A stretch of DNA of 64,000 nucleotides from Gari tellinella. Taxonomy: Eukaryota; Mollusca; Bivalvia; Cardiida; Psammobiidae. Below, in pieces: positions 22,101 through 28,965 of this stretch; within the stretch, counting starts at the first letter, position 1; each line of letters begins with the position of its first letter. The stretch spans positions 46,167,083 to 46,231,082 of the forward strand of contig OV277857.1 in NCBI GenBank assembly GCA_922989275.2, in the 5' to 3' direction. A program made the translations under genes and the position numbers. Under the pieces are notes generated by a model, which had not been told where the DNA came from, did not search any database, and saw nothing but the letters and a program-made list of their open reading frames with translations.

Positions 22101-23964
22101 AAAGAAAGATTCGAATCGGGTCTACAGTTGCCGAAAATGGCAGATCGATCTCCGTAGAGTACCAATATTGATCGGTTTCAAACTTTTCTTTGGAGCTTTC
22201 TGTTCTATATAATTCCACCATCACGAATTCCCCTGATTTATGAGAAAATCTTTCTTCAATGGCCATTTGAAGAGATGTTTTTCTGTATTAAATTGTTACA
22301 CTGCTTGGTAGAAGAAAGCACAGACAGAGGAAGACAAGTACAGTCATGCATACAGACAGACGGATATAAAAAAATATCAGTATCTATTTTAATACGCCTA
22401 AAGCGAGTTTGAGTAAATGCGGTTCGTCTGTATTTTAATGGGAGTTAGATATATAAAAGAGCCCTTTGTTATGGAAGGCCGGTGCGCCATGCTAATTGCT
22501 AGTTGTTAAATGCCAAATGCGAAATGCTATCTGTGAAATATTAAATGCTATTTGCTAAATGCGAATTGCTTTTTGCGAAATGATTTTTGCCAATACCAAT
22601 GCGCAAAGCTCTTTACCAAATGCTTAATGCTATTTGCGCCAAATGCTTTGGCAGTTTCTTCAAATGGCGGTTTTTCTCAATAGTAACAGACTGTCATACA
22701 GGCAAAAATGGTCAGCGACTAAGAAACGGGAAGATTCACAAACATAGAGGAACTGAGACAAAGAACAAGAACGGTGTCACAGTAAGTGAATAATACCCCC
22801 GAGGTGCTTTGTCACTGAAATGAATTCATTTTGCGGTAATATAAAATCATACAACAGGTATGGTACTCCCTTGCTGTTGTTGGGAAGACAATGTACTAAG
22901 AAATAAGCCGTTTCTAGATTTAAACCAGAGAACTTTATGACCACAGTTAATTTAACTGTATTTGACCTTTAAATGACATTGACATTTGTCTGGCATGAAC
23001 AACTGTTTTGAGCTTAAGAACCTTTTGAGTTAAGTACACATGCCAAATATGAAGCTTCTATCTTATGTGGTTTTAAAGTTATGGCCAATGTATAATTAAC
23101 CATAGGTAACCTTTGAATGACATTGACCTTTGTTGGACATGACTCAAGTTGTACCGAGCTCAATAACGTCTTAAGTTGGCCCCAGATACCTTCCTACTTT
23201 GTCGCAGTTCTGGGGCTCCATTGTCATATTGTATATTTTCTGCTTCATAAGACCGAGATAAGTATATGGCCTGTTAAGTTCACCTCATTTGCCTCTTAAT
23301 GACCTCTAAAAAACATTGACCTTTCTCGGGCGTGAACCAAGTTCTTTAGTCGAGAGAATATACCAAATATAAAGTATCTATCCTATGTAGTTCTAAAGTT
23401 ATGGCCAAGGTGATAGTTCTTGACAGACAAATCAATTTACCCCCGACTGAGTCATGCGGGGGCATAAAAGCAAAAGGACAGCCATACCTAGAGGGGTGGG
23501 GCACACATATTAACTTATATTGACATCGTTTTCTTCATTTCACTTTGTTAAAATCAATACGGTTGTGCAATTTAAGCATATTCGTATTAAGATAAAAACA
23601 ATATTGAAACTATATAAAGTTTGGCAGTTTCTCTGCAGTACCAATTGTCTATATTCCTTGAGTGTTTTTTCAATAAAAAAGCATTAGTATCCGCTATGAA
23701 TCGATAATGGATACAACCACCCAAAACGTAACATGCTTTGAATGTAATTCATAATAAAGTGAATGTTAACTCACCAATTATTGGCGACACATGTCGCTTT
23801 TCAAACACGAGGTCTGGGGTACCAGTGTCGTTGACGATGTCAGCTGTATGGACAGTGGCGTCACGCCTGCGAACCAGTCTTATCAGCCGGTTCCTGGCTC
23901 TAGCCCACTGAGAAACGAAACACAAAGTTGTAAGTATACTAAGTGTAAATACTAAGTTAGCCAT
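10111..23964 (-). CDS. Multi-exon gene, copy 1: small N-terminally anchored or secreted protein with repeated phase-1 exons
   Basis: Predicted by reading splice sites; not a recognised family. Coding exons on the minus strand: 23964-23775, 21213-21157, 15213-15124, 13438-13331, mini-exons 13268-13233, 13170-13135 and 13076-13041, then 12900-12793, 11210-11115 and 10169-10111 (TAA). They total 816 bp, or 271 residues plus stop. Every internal exon begins with the last two bases of a split codon and ends with its first base (G), so all are symmetric phase 1 and individually skippable. Donors are GTGAGT, GTAAGG, GTAGGC, GTAAGA, GTAAGT and similar; acceptors end CAG after pyrimidine-rich tracts, except the mini-exons (CCAG). 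The N-terminus is hydrophobic, followed by RARNRLIRLVRRR. The rest is polar, Ser/Thr/Ala/Glu-rich, with short predicted amphipathic helices. The last four regular exons and the array are duplicated at 46627-53369. The true transcription start and UTRs are not visible. Confidence 0.7.
10434..10498. repeat. GATCAGA-type hairpin
   Basis: Inverted repeat with arms GCAAACAGCTTGAATCCAGATCA and TGATCTGCATTCAAGCTGTTT. Confidence 0.75.
10634..10873. mobile_element. 240-bp MITE with GGCCCGTTTTACTAAAC termini
   Basis: Terminal inverted repeats of about 45 bp begin GGCCCGTTTTACTAAAC and continue ACTTACGCAAA..TTTGCGTAAGT. The centre is occupied by a hairpin of the GATCAGA family (10715-10795). No ORF. 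Probably a non-autonomous DNA transposon; the superfamily is not determined because no clear target duplication is seen. Confidence 0.75.
10715..10795. repeat. GATCAGA hairpin nested in the GGCCCG MITE
   Basis: Arms AAACAG..CAGCCAGATCAGAG and CTCTGATCTGGCT..CTGTTT around GACGCGCTAAAAGCGCGT. This is the second case here of this hairpin family lying inside another inverted-repeat element. Confidence 0.75.
11115..11210 (-). CDS. Copy 1 penultimate coding exon (DIADLAVQDSLTRIANTN..)
   Basis: A 96-bp exon, phase 1 at both ends. The acceptor TTTAATACAG and donor ATTG|GTAAGT flank a frame reading DIADLAVQDSLTRIANTN then ESATRRPKTAREI. Copy 2 (48426-48331) differs by four bases, three of them synonymous, with one I/V change. 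This is the best coding-constraint signal in the window. The first 14 residues can form an amphipathic helix; the remainder is basic and polar. Confidence 0.8.
11301..11336. repeat. Short hairpin TGCAGACCC..GGGTCTGCA
   Basis: 36-bp inverted repeat around GATCAGAGTGTCTGGTC. The same element in copy 2 is at 48597-48637. Confidence 0.7.
11618..11830 (+). repeat. tRNA-derived SINE
   Basis: GGCGGTAGTGACCCAATGGTTAC (A box) and GTGAGTTCGATCCCC (B box) about 40 bp apart form a tRNA-like head. An unrelated body follows with 'ggggattttttctgaatccccgatgatgtacaggaatgtcgtcgagc', in which GGGGATTT / GAATCCCC pair. Body plus head is typical of mollusc SINEs; the named family is not assigned. Confidence 0.6.
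12060..12485. repeat. Degenerate tandem repeat (CTTGACCTTTGAC), about 3 units, copy 1
   Basis: Units of roughly 115-160 bp at about 12066, 12182 and 12343. Each starts near 'accttgacctttgac', continues 'catctact..', 'accaattatgagaa', 'gtagg/gtt..aggaag', and the last ends in 'ccgaccgaccgatgg'. Copy 2 has about 6 units (50330-51185). Intronic, non-coding. Confidence 0.7.
12588..12635. repeat. Hairpin GTCATATGTGAC / GTCACATATGAC
   Basis: 12-bp perfect arms separated by 24 bp that hold a further AAAGGT..-like partial pairing. In the intron between the FAEN exon and the penultimate exon. Confidence 0.7.
12793..12900 (-). CDS. Copy 1 internal exon, 36 codons (EFAENFSKTILVSEQIKL..)
   Basis: A 108-bp exon, phase 1 symmetric. 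The acceptor TGTTTGGTTTGCAG and donor GAAG|GTAAGA are clean. It reads EFAENFSKTILVSEQIKL then DAEARRTSPESITSSQAE. Copy 2 (51659-51552) differs at 5 of 108 bases, giving three residue changes and no indel. It is the same length as the 108-bp exon at 13331-13438 and aligns with it residue by residue (FA.., I..., Q.KL, SPES/PVSS.., TSS.A), so the two are probably ancient exon duplicates. Confidence 0.8.
13041..13331 (-). repeat. 98-bp tandem array of putative mini-exons, copy 1 (3 mini-exons)
   Basis: Three units (spacing 98 and 94 bp) precede the 108-bp exon, whose 3' end is the fourth copy of the same motif. On the minus strand each unit has an acceptor-like CCAATAGACCAG (CCGACCAG in the last), a 36-bp open segment at 13268-13233, 13170-13135 and 13076-13041, and a donor CTG|GTAATT. 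Peptides are VSHVSTTFSALS, VSHVSTTSSALS and VSPVSTTSSAFS. All are phase 1 symmetric with no stop or indel. Introns between units would be about 58-62 bp. Splicing is inferred; if the sites are not used, the array is simply intronic minisatellite. Confidence 0.55.
13331..13438 (-). CDS. Copy 1 108-bp exon ending in the mini-exon peptide
   Basis: The acceptor CACTTTTGCAG and donor CTG|GTATTT bound a 36-codon phase-1 exon. It begins AFAATYVQSIVSAAQAKL and ends DRPVSSVSTTSSALS. The first half is a plausible amphipathic helix; the tail is the Ser/Thr-rich peptide that is reiterated in the adjacent 98-bp array. Copy 2 equivalent: 52639-52532. Confidence 0.7.
13796..13930. mobile_element. 135-bp near-perfect foldback (CACCACAGTTGAG / CTCACGGTGGTG)
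   Basis: One long inverted repeat. The arms share TATCAGATGAATATCCCACCC / GGGTGGGATATTCTTATCTGA-type sequence and meet at 'ggaacactcgg..cctcgtgttcc'. It resembles a hairpin-type MITE. The 139-residue open stretch over it (13815-14234) is a by-product. Confidence 0.75.
14038..14300. repeat. Palindromic repeat (AAGCATTT..GGTCA) plus AAAGCAGG hairpin
   Basis: Left part: 'ttctgaagcatttaattggtca' and inverted 'ctgaccaatcaaatgctt'. Right part: 'gaaagcaggttgaaagaaaaacag' with inverted 'gctttactttcatcctgcttta'. Both are members of dispersed palindromic families. Confidence 0.55.
14370..14680. repeat. Dispersed repeat paired with 21525-21815
   Basis: Shares with 21525-21815 the order 'ggctttgtct', 'gaccc', 'tatggtatatgttcaaacactctgccaaattataaggttt', 'aaaactgt', 'ttagccgga', a 'gacgaacgaacag' rich tract, and 'cccctactgatcgtcgcga'. 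The 124- and 79-residue minus-strand open stretches over it are not genes. Confidence 0.65.
15124..15213 (-). CDS. Copy 1 third coding exon (DVAVLDKVDHADPELVMA..)
   Basis: A 90-bp phase-1 symmetric exon with acceptor ATATTTGTTACAG and donor AAGG|GTAGGC. It reads DVAVLDKVDHADPELVMA then SPSHSASDLAMK. The copy 2 exon (53369-53280) differs at nine bases, five replacement and four silent, with no indel, so replacements are relatively frequent compared with the DIADL exon. The motif DxVxxxDHADxELVMASPS is retained. Confidence 0.78.
15376..15405. repeat. Poly-C tract
   Basis: A run of 12 C followed by two shorter C runs near the right edge of duplication copy 1. Simple sequence. Confidence 0.85.
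16141..16306. mobile_element. 166-bp foldback element
   Basis: Arms start GGAATATTACTATACT and end AGTATAGTAATGTTCC, with a small loop around GAGACCGGAGGTC. Pairing is almost continuous (GCATATCTTATG / CATAAGATATGC, CCGGATCACTCG / CGAGAGTGATCCGG, TTGTGTGTGTAAA / TTTACACACACAA, GGCTATATCCAAC / GTTGGATATAGCC). No ORF belongs to it. Confidence 0.85.
16331..16481. mobile_element. MITE of the CAGTARAACCTCTCTATTACG family, left-truncated
   Basis: The right end AATAGAGAGGTTTTACTG is followed by TA. The centre is the palindrome CAGAAAGCTCCTAAAGGAGCTTTCTG with GACAGCTTAAAGCAAGGTGACAGTG arms. The outer left terminal repeat is missing. Full-length relatives: 55879-56084 and 61906-62111. Confidence 0.8.
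16482..18011. other. Intronic DNA, nothing assigned
   Basis: Lies within the large intron between the second and third coding exons of copy 1. No exon with usable splice sites and phase was found, and there is no strong repeat structure. Confidence 0.5.
18012..18150. repeat. Two-copy ~68-bp direct repeat
   Basis: The words 'attccaagacaa.gc.c.tggaaaaata.gcga.ttcata.aacgt.agaaa' and 'cataccA' occur twice in tandem with scattered differences. Confidence 0.65.
18537..19091. repeat. Pair of 211-bp direct repeats
   Basis: 18537-18748 and 18881-19091 are nearly identical. They begin GTCAGTTCGGAGTGTTAGG and end CCTCCCTTTAACACACAATA. The 132 bp between them differ. This is a recent duplication, probably of a repeat. 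Confidence 0.85.
19184..20278. repeat. Tandem duplication of a ~546-bp dispersed repeat
   Basis: Units 19184-19729 and 19730-20278 match closely from 'atcatac.gcaggttat' to 'agcccccaccacacagtgttkggggtata'. Each holds CATCATCACCATARCATCATG, GATGAGTTATCTCCCTT and a CGACGGACGGACCGACGGAC-type tail. The 79-, 83- and 73-residue minus-strand open stretches here are repeat by-products. Confidence 0.85.
20450..21110. repeat. Degenerate ~165-bp tandem repeat (AACTCAAG.. / GATCCGATAGAAA)
   Basis: About three units carry 'aataactcaag..cataa', 'gacga/ggcaatttttgt.aattatcaaactt/gtac', 'ttttcag..a.atttgttgatgatccg' and 'gagatcggacaag/gcggaca'. A related degenerate stretch is at 28540-28960. This type is common in bivalve DNA (from memory). 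No protein. Confidence 0.55.
21157..21213 (-). CDS. Copy 1 second coding exon (19 codons)
   Basis: A 57-bp phase-1 symmetric exon with acceptor GGTTATATTCCAG and donor AGAG|GTAAGG. It reads DMVDIVEAASRHSIHDLER. No copy 2 counterpart is visible, so support rests on splice sites, phase and its Ala/Val/Ile amphipathic pattern alone. Confidence 0.55.
21283..21405. repeat. Palindromic dispersed repeat (AAATGCTTGAGAACGATCTCAG)
   Basis: Left arm 'tgagatgcttctaaaacaatttattggtcagg', right arm 'ctgaaaccaaatgcttgagaacgatctcagattcaact'. Same family as 4205-4385. Confidence 0.5.
21525..21815. repeat. Dispersed repeat paired with 14370-14680
   Basis: See that entry. It shares the tail 'gacaggcgaacggacggaaagacggacgg' and 'cccctactgatcgtcgcga'. 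Confidence 0.65.
22475..22660. repeat. Degenerate AAATGCTATTTGC array
   Basis: About 14 loosely spaced copies of 'aaatgc', 'gctatttgc' and 'gcgaattgc' in 180 bp, with neighbouring words often complementary (GCAAAT / ATTTGC). No fixed period is seen by eye. Confidence 0.65.
22690..23480. repeat. Dispersed repeat (ATGGCCAAGG / GACCTTTGTTGGACATGACTCAA family)
   Basis: It begins 'gaacggtgtcacagtaa..ccccgaggtgctttgtcact', continues through tandem ~115-bp units with 'tgacctttg..ggacatgac', 'aaatat.aagtctctatc', 'ttatggccaa', and ends 'gacagacaaatca..cccccgactga..gcgggggcataaaa'. Same family as 42180-42970. Confidence 0.65.
23775..23964 (-). CDS. Copy 1 first coding exon: hydrophobic N-terminus
   Basis: The ATG at 23964-23962 has G at +4. 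It opens MANLVFTLSILTTLCFVSQW, a hydrophobic stretch, then RARNRLIRLVRRR and a polar tail ending HVSPII. The donor is ATTG|GTGAGT, phase 1. The N-terminus is either a signal peptide or a signal anchor; the dense positive charge straight after the hydrophobic stretch favours an anchor with the C-terminus cytosolic by the positive-inside rule. Caveat: TTCGTTTCTCAG just before TGGGCTAGAG is itself a good acceptor, so the real exon could start there and the ATG lie elsewhere. The frame stays open upstream for 24 codons without another ATG. Confidence 0.5.
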
Positions 23965-24427
23965 GATGCCACAACTTATGTATGCCAAGACTTCAACAAA
24001 TATACTAATCCAGAATAGGACGGTACAACCACTCAAGGCGATGCTCCTCGACTACCTTAAAGGACACAACTCCATAATCGTTTCTGACTCGGATTCCTTC
24101 AAATACTAAGTTCCCCATACATCAATCACTAAGCAATATGTTACTACCTTTAAAAATCATATCACATAGACGAGTTTAATTAGCAGTTGCGCTACAGTGA
24201 TTTGGGGTCCGGTTGCACTAACTTTTATATACGAAATTTGATCCTATCTTAGCAGGGTGGGTCCCATTTCTGAAGTGTTTTATTTAACTCTTTCCTAAAA
24301 GAAAAGCGTTATATAACTAGTGTAAGGCAGGTGATTGCTTTGAATTAAAAAAAATATCAAATTTAAGTAGAAAGCTCCTTAAAGAATGTTCTGCATTACT
24401 TTAATTTTGCTTGGAACTGTCAAATGA

Positions 24428-24545
24428 ATGTTGCCGGGTTGAGTTTATTATGCATTGTAAGAGATTTGTGTATAAGCGGCCCGACGAGAACGCTTGCCCT
24501 CTAAGCAAGGGGTCCCGGGTTCGAGCCCCGGTCTGACAGCATAAT
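24428..24545 (+). repeat. tRNA-like SINE, first of a tandem pair
   Basis: The B box GGGTTCGAGCCCC and an anticodon-arm-like CTTGC..GCAAG are present, with upstream 'gccgggttgagtttatta'. The A-box region (TATAAGCGGCCCGACGAGAA) is poor. Paired with 24693-24815. Confidence 0.5.
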
Positions 24546-24692
24546 TTTCTCCCAATGTTACACTTGGCGCTTAACGTAAATAACCAATAGGATAATATGT
24601 ACTCGCAGAGAGTACGAATATAGTATAGGAAACTCGAGGAGTGCTCTCTAAGTAAGAATTCGTCCCGAATTCTTGTGTAGAAGGGGTGTGTA

Positions 24693-24815
24693 CATAGCTG
24701 GGTTGGGTTTATGATTCAATGGTGAGAGATTGGGGTAAACGGCTCGGTGGTTCAGTCGGTAGAACATTTCCTCTGTAAGCAAGGGGTCCCGGGTTCGAGC
24801 CCCGGTCAGGCTGCA
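24693..24815 (+). repeat. tRNA-like SINE, second of a tandem pair
   Basis: Better preserved than the first: A box TGGTTCAGTCGG, B box GGGTTCGAGCCCC, then CAGGCTGCA. The acceptor stem does not close and the base before the presumed anticodon is C rather than T, so it is unlikely to be a working tRNA. It shares 'gctgggttgggttta' upstream with the first copy. Confidence 0.55.
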
Positions 24816-25059
24816 TATTTTTCTCACCATGTTACATGAACACAAAATGTTAAGGTTTTGAACTCGGGCCCCCTACTCTGAGATAAAAGGATTGGCTCCG
24901 CGATTTTTATTCAGATTTAATTTTTCTTACTGAGCATTGTACTATAACCCTTCAAAGTCTGGATTGCATCTGCATATTCATTGCCGTTTCCCTGTGAGTT
25001 CTCAAATTTTAAGTTTACACATTTTGACGAAATATCAATACGAGATGTCAAACATTTTG

Positions 25060-25440
25060 GATCCTAATCTGACACCTTAGTTCTAGTAACGCGGTCCCCT
25101 TTCATCCTAATCTGACACCTTAGCTCTAGTAACGCGGTCCCTTGTAAGGATTCAAAATGTTCGTAAATTAAACAGCAAGAACATTCTGTATATTAAAGTG
25201 AAGAATATGTGTGCATTCTTTCGCTACCAGACTCTATAACACTTCGATAGACAAACAGTTTTGATCCTAATCTGACACCTTTATTCAAGTAACGCGGTCC
25301 CCTGTCATGATTTGAAATTGTTCGCAAATTAATAACCAACAATTTTCTGTACTTTAGAGTGAGGAATACATGTGTAGATTCTCCAAAAGCCATAACTCTT
25401 TCGCTGCCAGATTATATAACACTACCATAGGTAAACAGCG
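25060..25440. repeat. Direct repeats around ATCCTAATCTGACACCTTAG
   Basis: 'atcctaatctgacacctt.g.t.tagtaacgcggtccc' occurs at about 25061, 25105 and 25263. The last two are followed by ~150 bp of similar sequence ('ttcgcaaattaa..cattttctgta..tta.agtga.gaata'), giving a partial ~160-bp tandem structure. Confidence 0.6.
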
Positions 25441-25660
25441 TATGATCAGGATCCAAAATGTTTGACAGACATAGCAATGTTTCATAAATTCAAAAAGATA
25501 CAAAATAGCGAATTTTATAAATAAAATCAGACGAAAACTTGAAGCAGAGGGTTCCACGACAGTTTCTTTGCTTGACTGATTATTACGTCGTAGTACCAGC
25601 GAAAGGATTGATAATGCTAGAGAAGAATATGACAGTCTAAGTGTAATACTCTTCCTGTTC

Positions 25661-26285
25661 TTACGGAAGCCCATTGGGGCCCTTTTGAGATAGAAATTAG
25701 AAGGCATTCATTCGAACATTAGCTCAAACTCCTAAGTTCGAATTGTTGCCGGAATATCTAAGATCTAAGACCTTAGTTCTAAGTAAGAATTTCTAAGTTT
25801 GAATTTTGCCGAAATTGTTGCCGGAACATCTAAGATCTAAGACCTAAGTTCTAACATCTAAGTTCGAATTGATTCCGGAAATATCTAAGATCTAAGTTCT
25901 AAGTTCTAACACCTAAGTTCTAACTTCTAAGTTCGAATTATTCGAGCTTAGAACTTAGATGTTAGAACTTAGATGTTAGAACTTAGAACTTAGATGGTCC
26001 CGGAACCAATTCGAACTTAGAAGTTAAAAGTTAGAACTTAGAACTTAGATCTTAGATGTTCCGGCAACAATTCGAACTTAGGAGTTATAACTTAGAACTT
26101 AGATCTTAGCTTTTAGATGTTCTGGCAACAATTTCGGCAACAATTCGAACTTATGAGTTAGACCTTAGATATAAGATATTAGATCTTAGATGTTCCGGCA
26201 ACATTTCGAACTTAGGAATTAGAACTTAAGTTCGAATTAATGCCATCGAACTTCTATCTCAAAAGGGCCTCAATGGGCTTCCGTA
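25661..26285. mobile_element. 625-bp foldback element with internal AAGTTCGAATT / CTAAGATCTAAG subrepeats
   Basis: Outer arms TTACGGAAGCCCATTGRGGC and CAATGGGCTTCCGTA are inverted copies. Both continue into CCCTTTTGAGATAGAA (inverted on the right). Inside each arm are about five ~40-bp direct repeats of 'cctaagttcgaattgttgccggaatatctaagatctaag', inverted across the centre near 25935. This arrangement resembles foldback-type transposons. No ORF. Confidence 0.8.
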
Positions 26286-27230
26286 TGTTCTACATACCCG
26301 TTCATTGAATGCCTTTTTCACCGACACACACCATTGAAAACATCCAATGTTCCTCTCTTCCCGATCCATTTCTGCGTTACACAACAAGAAACAAACTGGA
26401 AATGACGACGTCGTTAAGGACGGTGCCGTCGCTACGTTGACGTTTGGAACGTCTCGGACGTTCTGTTAACTAGCCAATCAGACACGTTCAATAAATGTAT
26501 GCTCGGATCTCTTCGCTATGTTCCGTCGATATCCCGAACGAATTCGGAAGTTCCCGATTATTACTAACGTAGCCACGTTAATTCAAAGGCATGCTACGCC
26601 GACTAAATAGATCTTGATCTATGCAGTTTATATTAAATAGCGAACAATATAACTTTAAAGAAAACTGTAAAATATGAAACACTAGATTATACTTAAAGAC
26701 ATTTCCTGACCCACTTTCGGTGGCAACACTTAATCAGGTATAAAAGTATGCAACCATGTGCATTAAGATGTGCAGTTACTGTTATCTTGTCTAGGGATAT
26801 ACTCACTGAAGCGTCTCATGTGAGGTCCGTACCTTGAATTTATCAGTTTGGTTATAACAACACATTTAAAACAAACCTTGAGTGTGAATATGTCAGGGCC
26901 TCTCTAGACAACTTGAGATTATTGACATTGGCTAAGCACACTTTACTCCTGCGTTACCTGTTTTTCTCGCCTAGTGAGAAAAAAAAAGGGGGGGGGGGAG
27001 TCCATCAAAAGACTAAGGAAATGTCTTTAAACGATATTTCAACGTGAAATACATTTTTGTCGTTTGACGCTCTCGGCGCTGAATGCTTATATAAACGCTC
27101 GTAGACTGCTATAACTGCTTATAGGCATATTGCTGTAATCCTGAAATTCAATCCTGCTTAACATATTCAAATAATATTGCTCTTGATACTACTCCCTCAT
27201 AGGAGGAACAGATGGGGATGGGAACTGGGA
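26286..27230. other. Non-coding DNA, nothing assigned
   Basis: No gene. Contains an A-run/G-run pair at 26980-26999 and a 'cctcgc..tcggacg' GC-richer stretch at 26400-26470 without recognisable signals. Confidence 0.5.
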
Positions 27231-27231
27231 A

Positions 27232-27425
27232 GGGGCTACGTGTCCAAGTGGTTGTAGTCACCGTGACTTAAAATCACTTAGCTGTGAGTTCGAATCCAAG
27301 TCTGGGTATTTCGAATGTTCATTTTAGGAAGAGCTTTACATATGGCTTGCGGAATGTCGATGGTTCTTGCCAATTGCTGGTATGTGCCGTATAAAGAGTA
27401 ACTGGGGTCCTCCTGCACCTTTAAC
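27232..27425 (+). repeat. tRNA-derived SINE with a mollusc-type body
   Basis: The head GTGTCCAAGTGG (A box) to GTGAGTTCGAATCC (B box) resembles a class-II tRNA. The body has 'gcggaatgtcgatggttcttgccaattgctggtatgtgcc' and ends 'ggggtcctcctgcacctttaa'. From memory this body resembles a conserved central domain of metazoan core SINEs; not verified. Confidence 0.6.
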
Positions 27426-28535
27426 TAGCTATATTTTGCGATATGACTGGAATACTATTCAGGATATACGAAAAGAGTCATAATAGGAAAATCAAAAAAA
27501 TGATATCTTGGTACATAACCACTGATTTGATCATGTGATAATTCCTTAACAGATGACCTGGAGTTCTTTGCCACTTTATGTGAAATGAATCGCATGTATT
27601 CAAATGTAACGAAAATCAAATTCCATGTCCTTAATATCCAGACATTATTAACAGTAACTACAAAATACTGTGGATCACACAACTTTCTGTAGGACAGCCA
27701 CTTGTACAGTAGTGATCAGGAAAAATGCAAAGGATTGAATTATCTTTTGATGGTTATATCATTAATATAGTTAAAAAGAGTATACTTTATTATATCTGCT
27801 TGTACGGATAGCAGTCTATTCAAACATATGAGGAAGTTATCTTACAATCCTTAGAATTGTCTTCATCTTGACTACTGCAGGACACAGCAAGAAGAACAAA
27901 ATTTATACACAGTACATAAAATGCCTTTCAGGGGGTATTACACATGGAAAACCTTATACATTTTGAGTAAACGAGCAATATATATCCAGTTTATCAAAAA
28001 AGTGTCATTTCAGCTCAGTACATATATGTGAAAGCATCTGTAGGAAAAGTGTGGAAATCGGTGTAGATATGTCTATTTCCAATATTTTAAGTTAAAATGG
28101 AGCTTAATTTAGGGAAGACAGATTTTAATGAGACCCTAGGTTGATATGCAGATCATCCAAATAATATCATAAACAAAATTTCAACTCAAGATGTGACAGC
28201 ATCTCCGAAAAATGTGCGGGGAAAAAAAATAAAAAAATAGGCATTGTTCATGCAAAACGAATTGAATTATGACGAAACGCGAACTCGATGTGCAGGTTAT
28301 TAAAAATACCAACACAAACAAAACAAAACAACCGACAAACAAACAAACAAAAACACAAATGAATAAAATATATATAAAAGTTCAGCTCAATATGTGAATC
28401 TTGGTTGGGATGGGGTGGGGTGCAGCAAACGACGAATTTATATAATTTTAAGTTCAACATGGGCCATAAGTTCAAAGTATCTGGTTTGATTTGCCTACAT
28501 ATCGAACTATTTTCTAAATTTTAAAACAACAAACA
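27426..28535. other. Non-coding DNA, nothing assigned
   Basis: AT-rich. The 75-residue minus-strand open stretches at 27455 and 28248 lack any domain or splice context. An AAACAAAACAA-type A-rich tract lies at 28318-28375. Confidence 0.5.
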
Positions 28536-28539
28536 TTTG

Positions 28540-28965
28540 CTGAAAATTTGGTGAAAGGCATATGAAAATTGTTTGAAATAAAGAGCGGAAACCATTGGGT
28601 CATGGCGACCTTACCCAAATAGAAGGACCGTAACTCCAAACTGCATGATTCGGATTGGATGGTTTTCAAGCTGGCCTCTATTTTAAATGTTAAACAGTTT
28701 CAGCAAGTTTGATGACGATCAGAATAAAACTATTCGAGTCAGACAGCAGAAACTATTGTGGAAACAAATTCAAAGGCCATAACTCTAAAGTATTTGCATG
28801 GTGCCATTTGTCTGGTGTTGTGGCAACTAGAAACATTGTTAGTAAGTTTGGTGAAGATCAGTTGAAAACACTTTGAGTTAGAGAGGGCGGAAACTGGAAC
28901 CGCCCGCCCAGCCGCCCAGCTGCCCATCCGCCAGGAATGTTCCCATAATACGTTCCGTCAGAAGT
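28540..28965. repeat. Degenerate tandem repeat (TTTGGTGAAGATCAGTTGAAAAC)
   Basis: Two to three ~165-bp units with 'agtttggtgaagatcag.tgaaaac..ttgagttagagagcgg' and 'ccataactc.aa..gcatg'. Related to 20450-21110. It ends in a GCCCGCCCAGCCGCCC tail. Confidence 0.6.

Noticed and set aside
22048..22266. 72-residue minus-strand frame starting MAIEERFSHK, possible extra exon of copy 1
   Set aside because: Composition is protein-like, but no acceptor or donor with matching phase was found at its edges and there is no copy 2 counterpart.
23965..24036. 24 extra residues upstream of the first ATG (frame open from a TTG)
   Set aside because: Metazoan translation normally starts at ATG, and the ATG at 23964 has a favourable G at +4.
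24739..24814. Functional tRNA gene
   Set aside because: A and B boxes are present but the acceptor stem does not pair and the anticodon loop lacks the usual T33; a tRNA-derived SINE is more likely.
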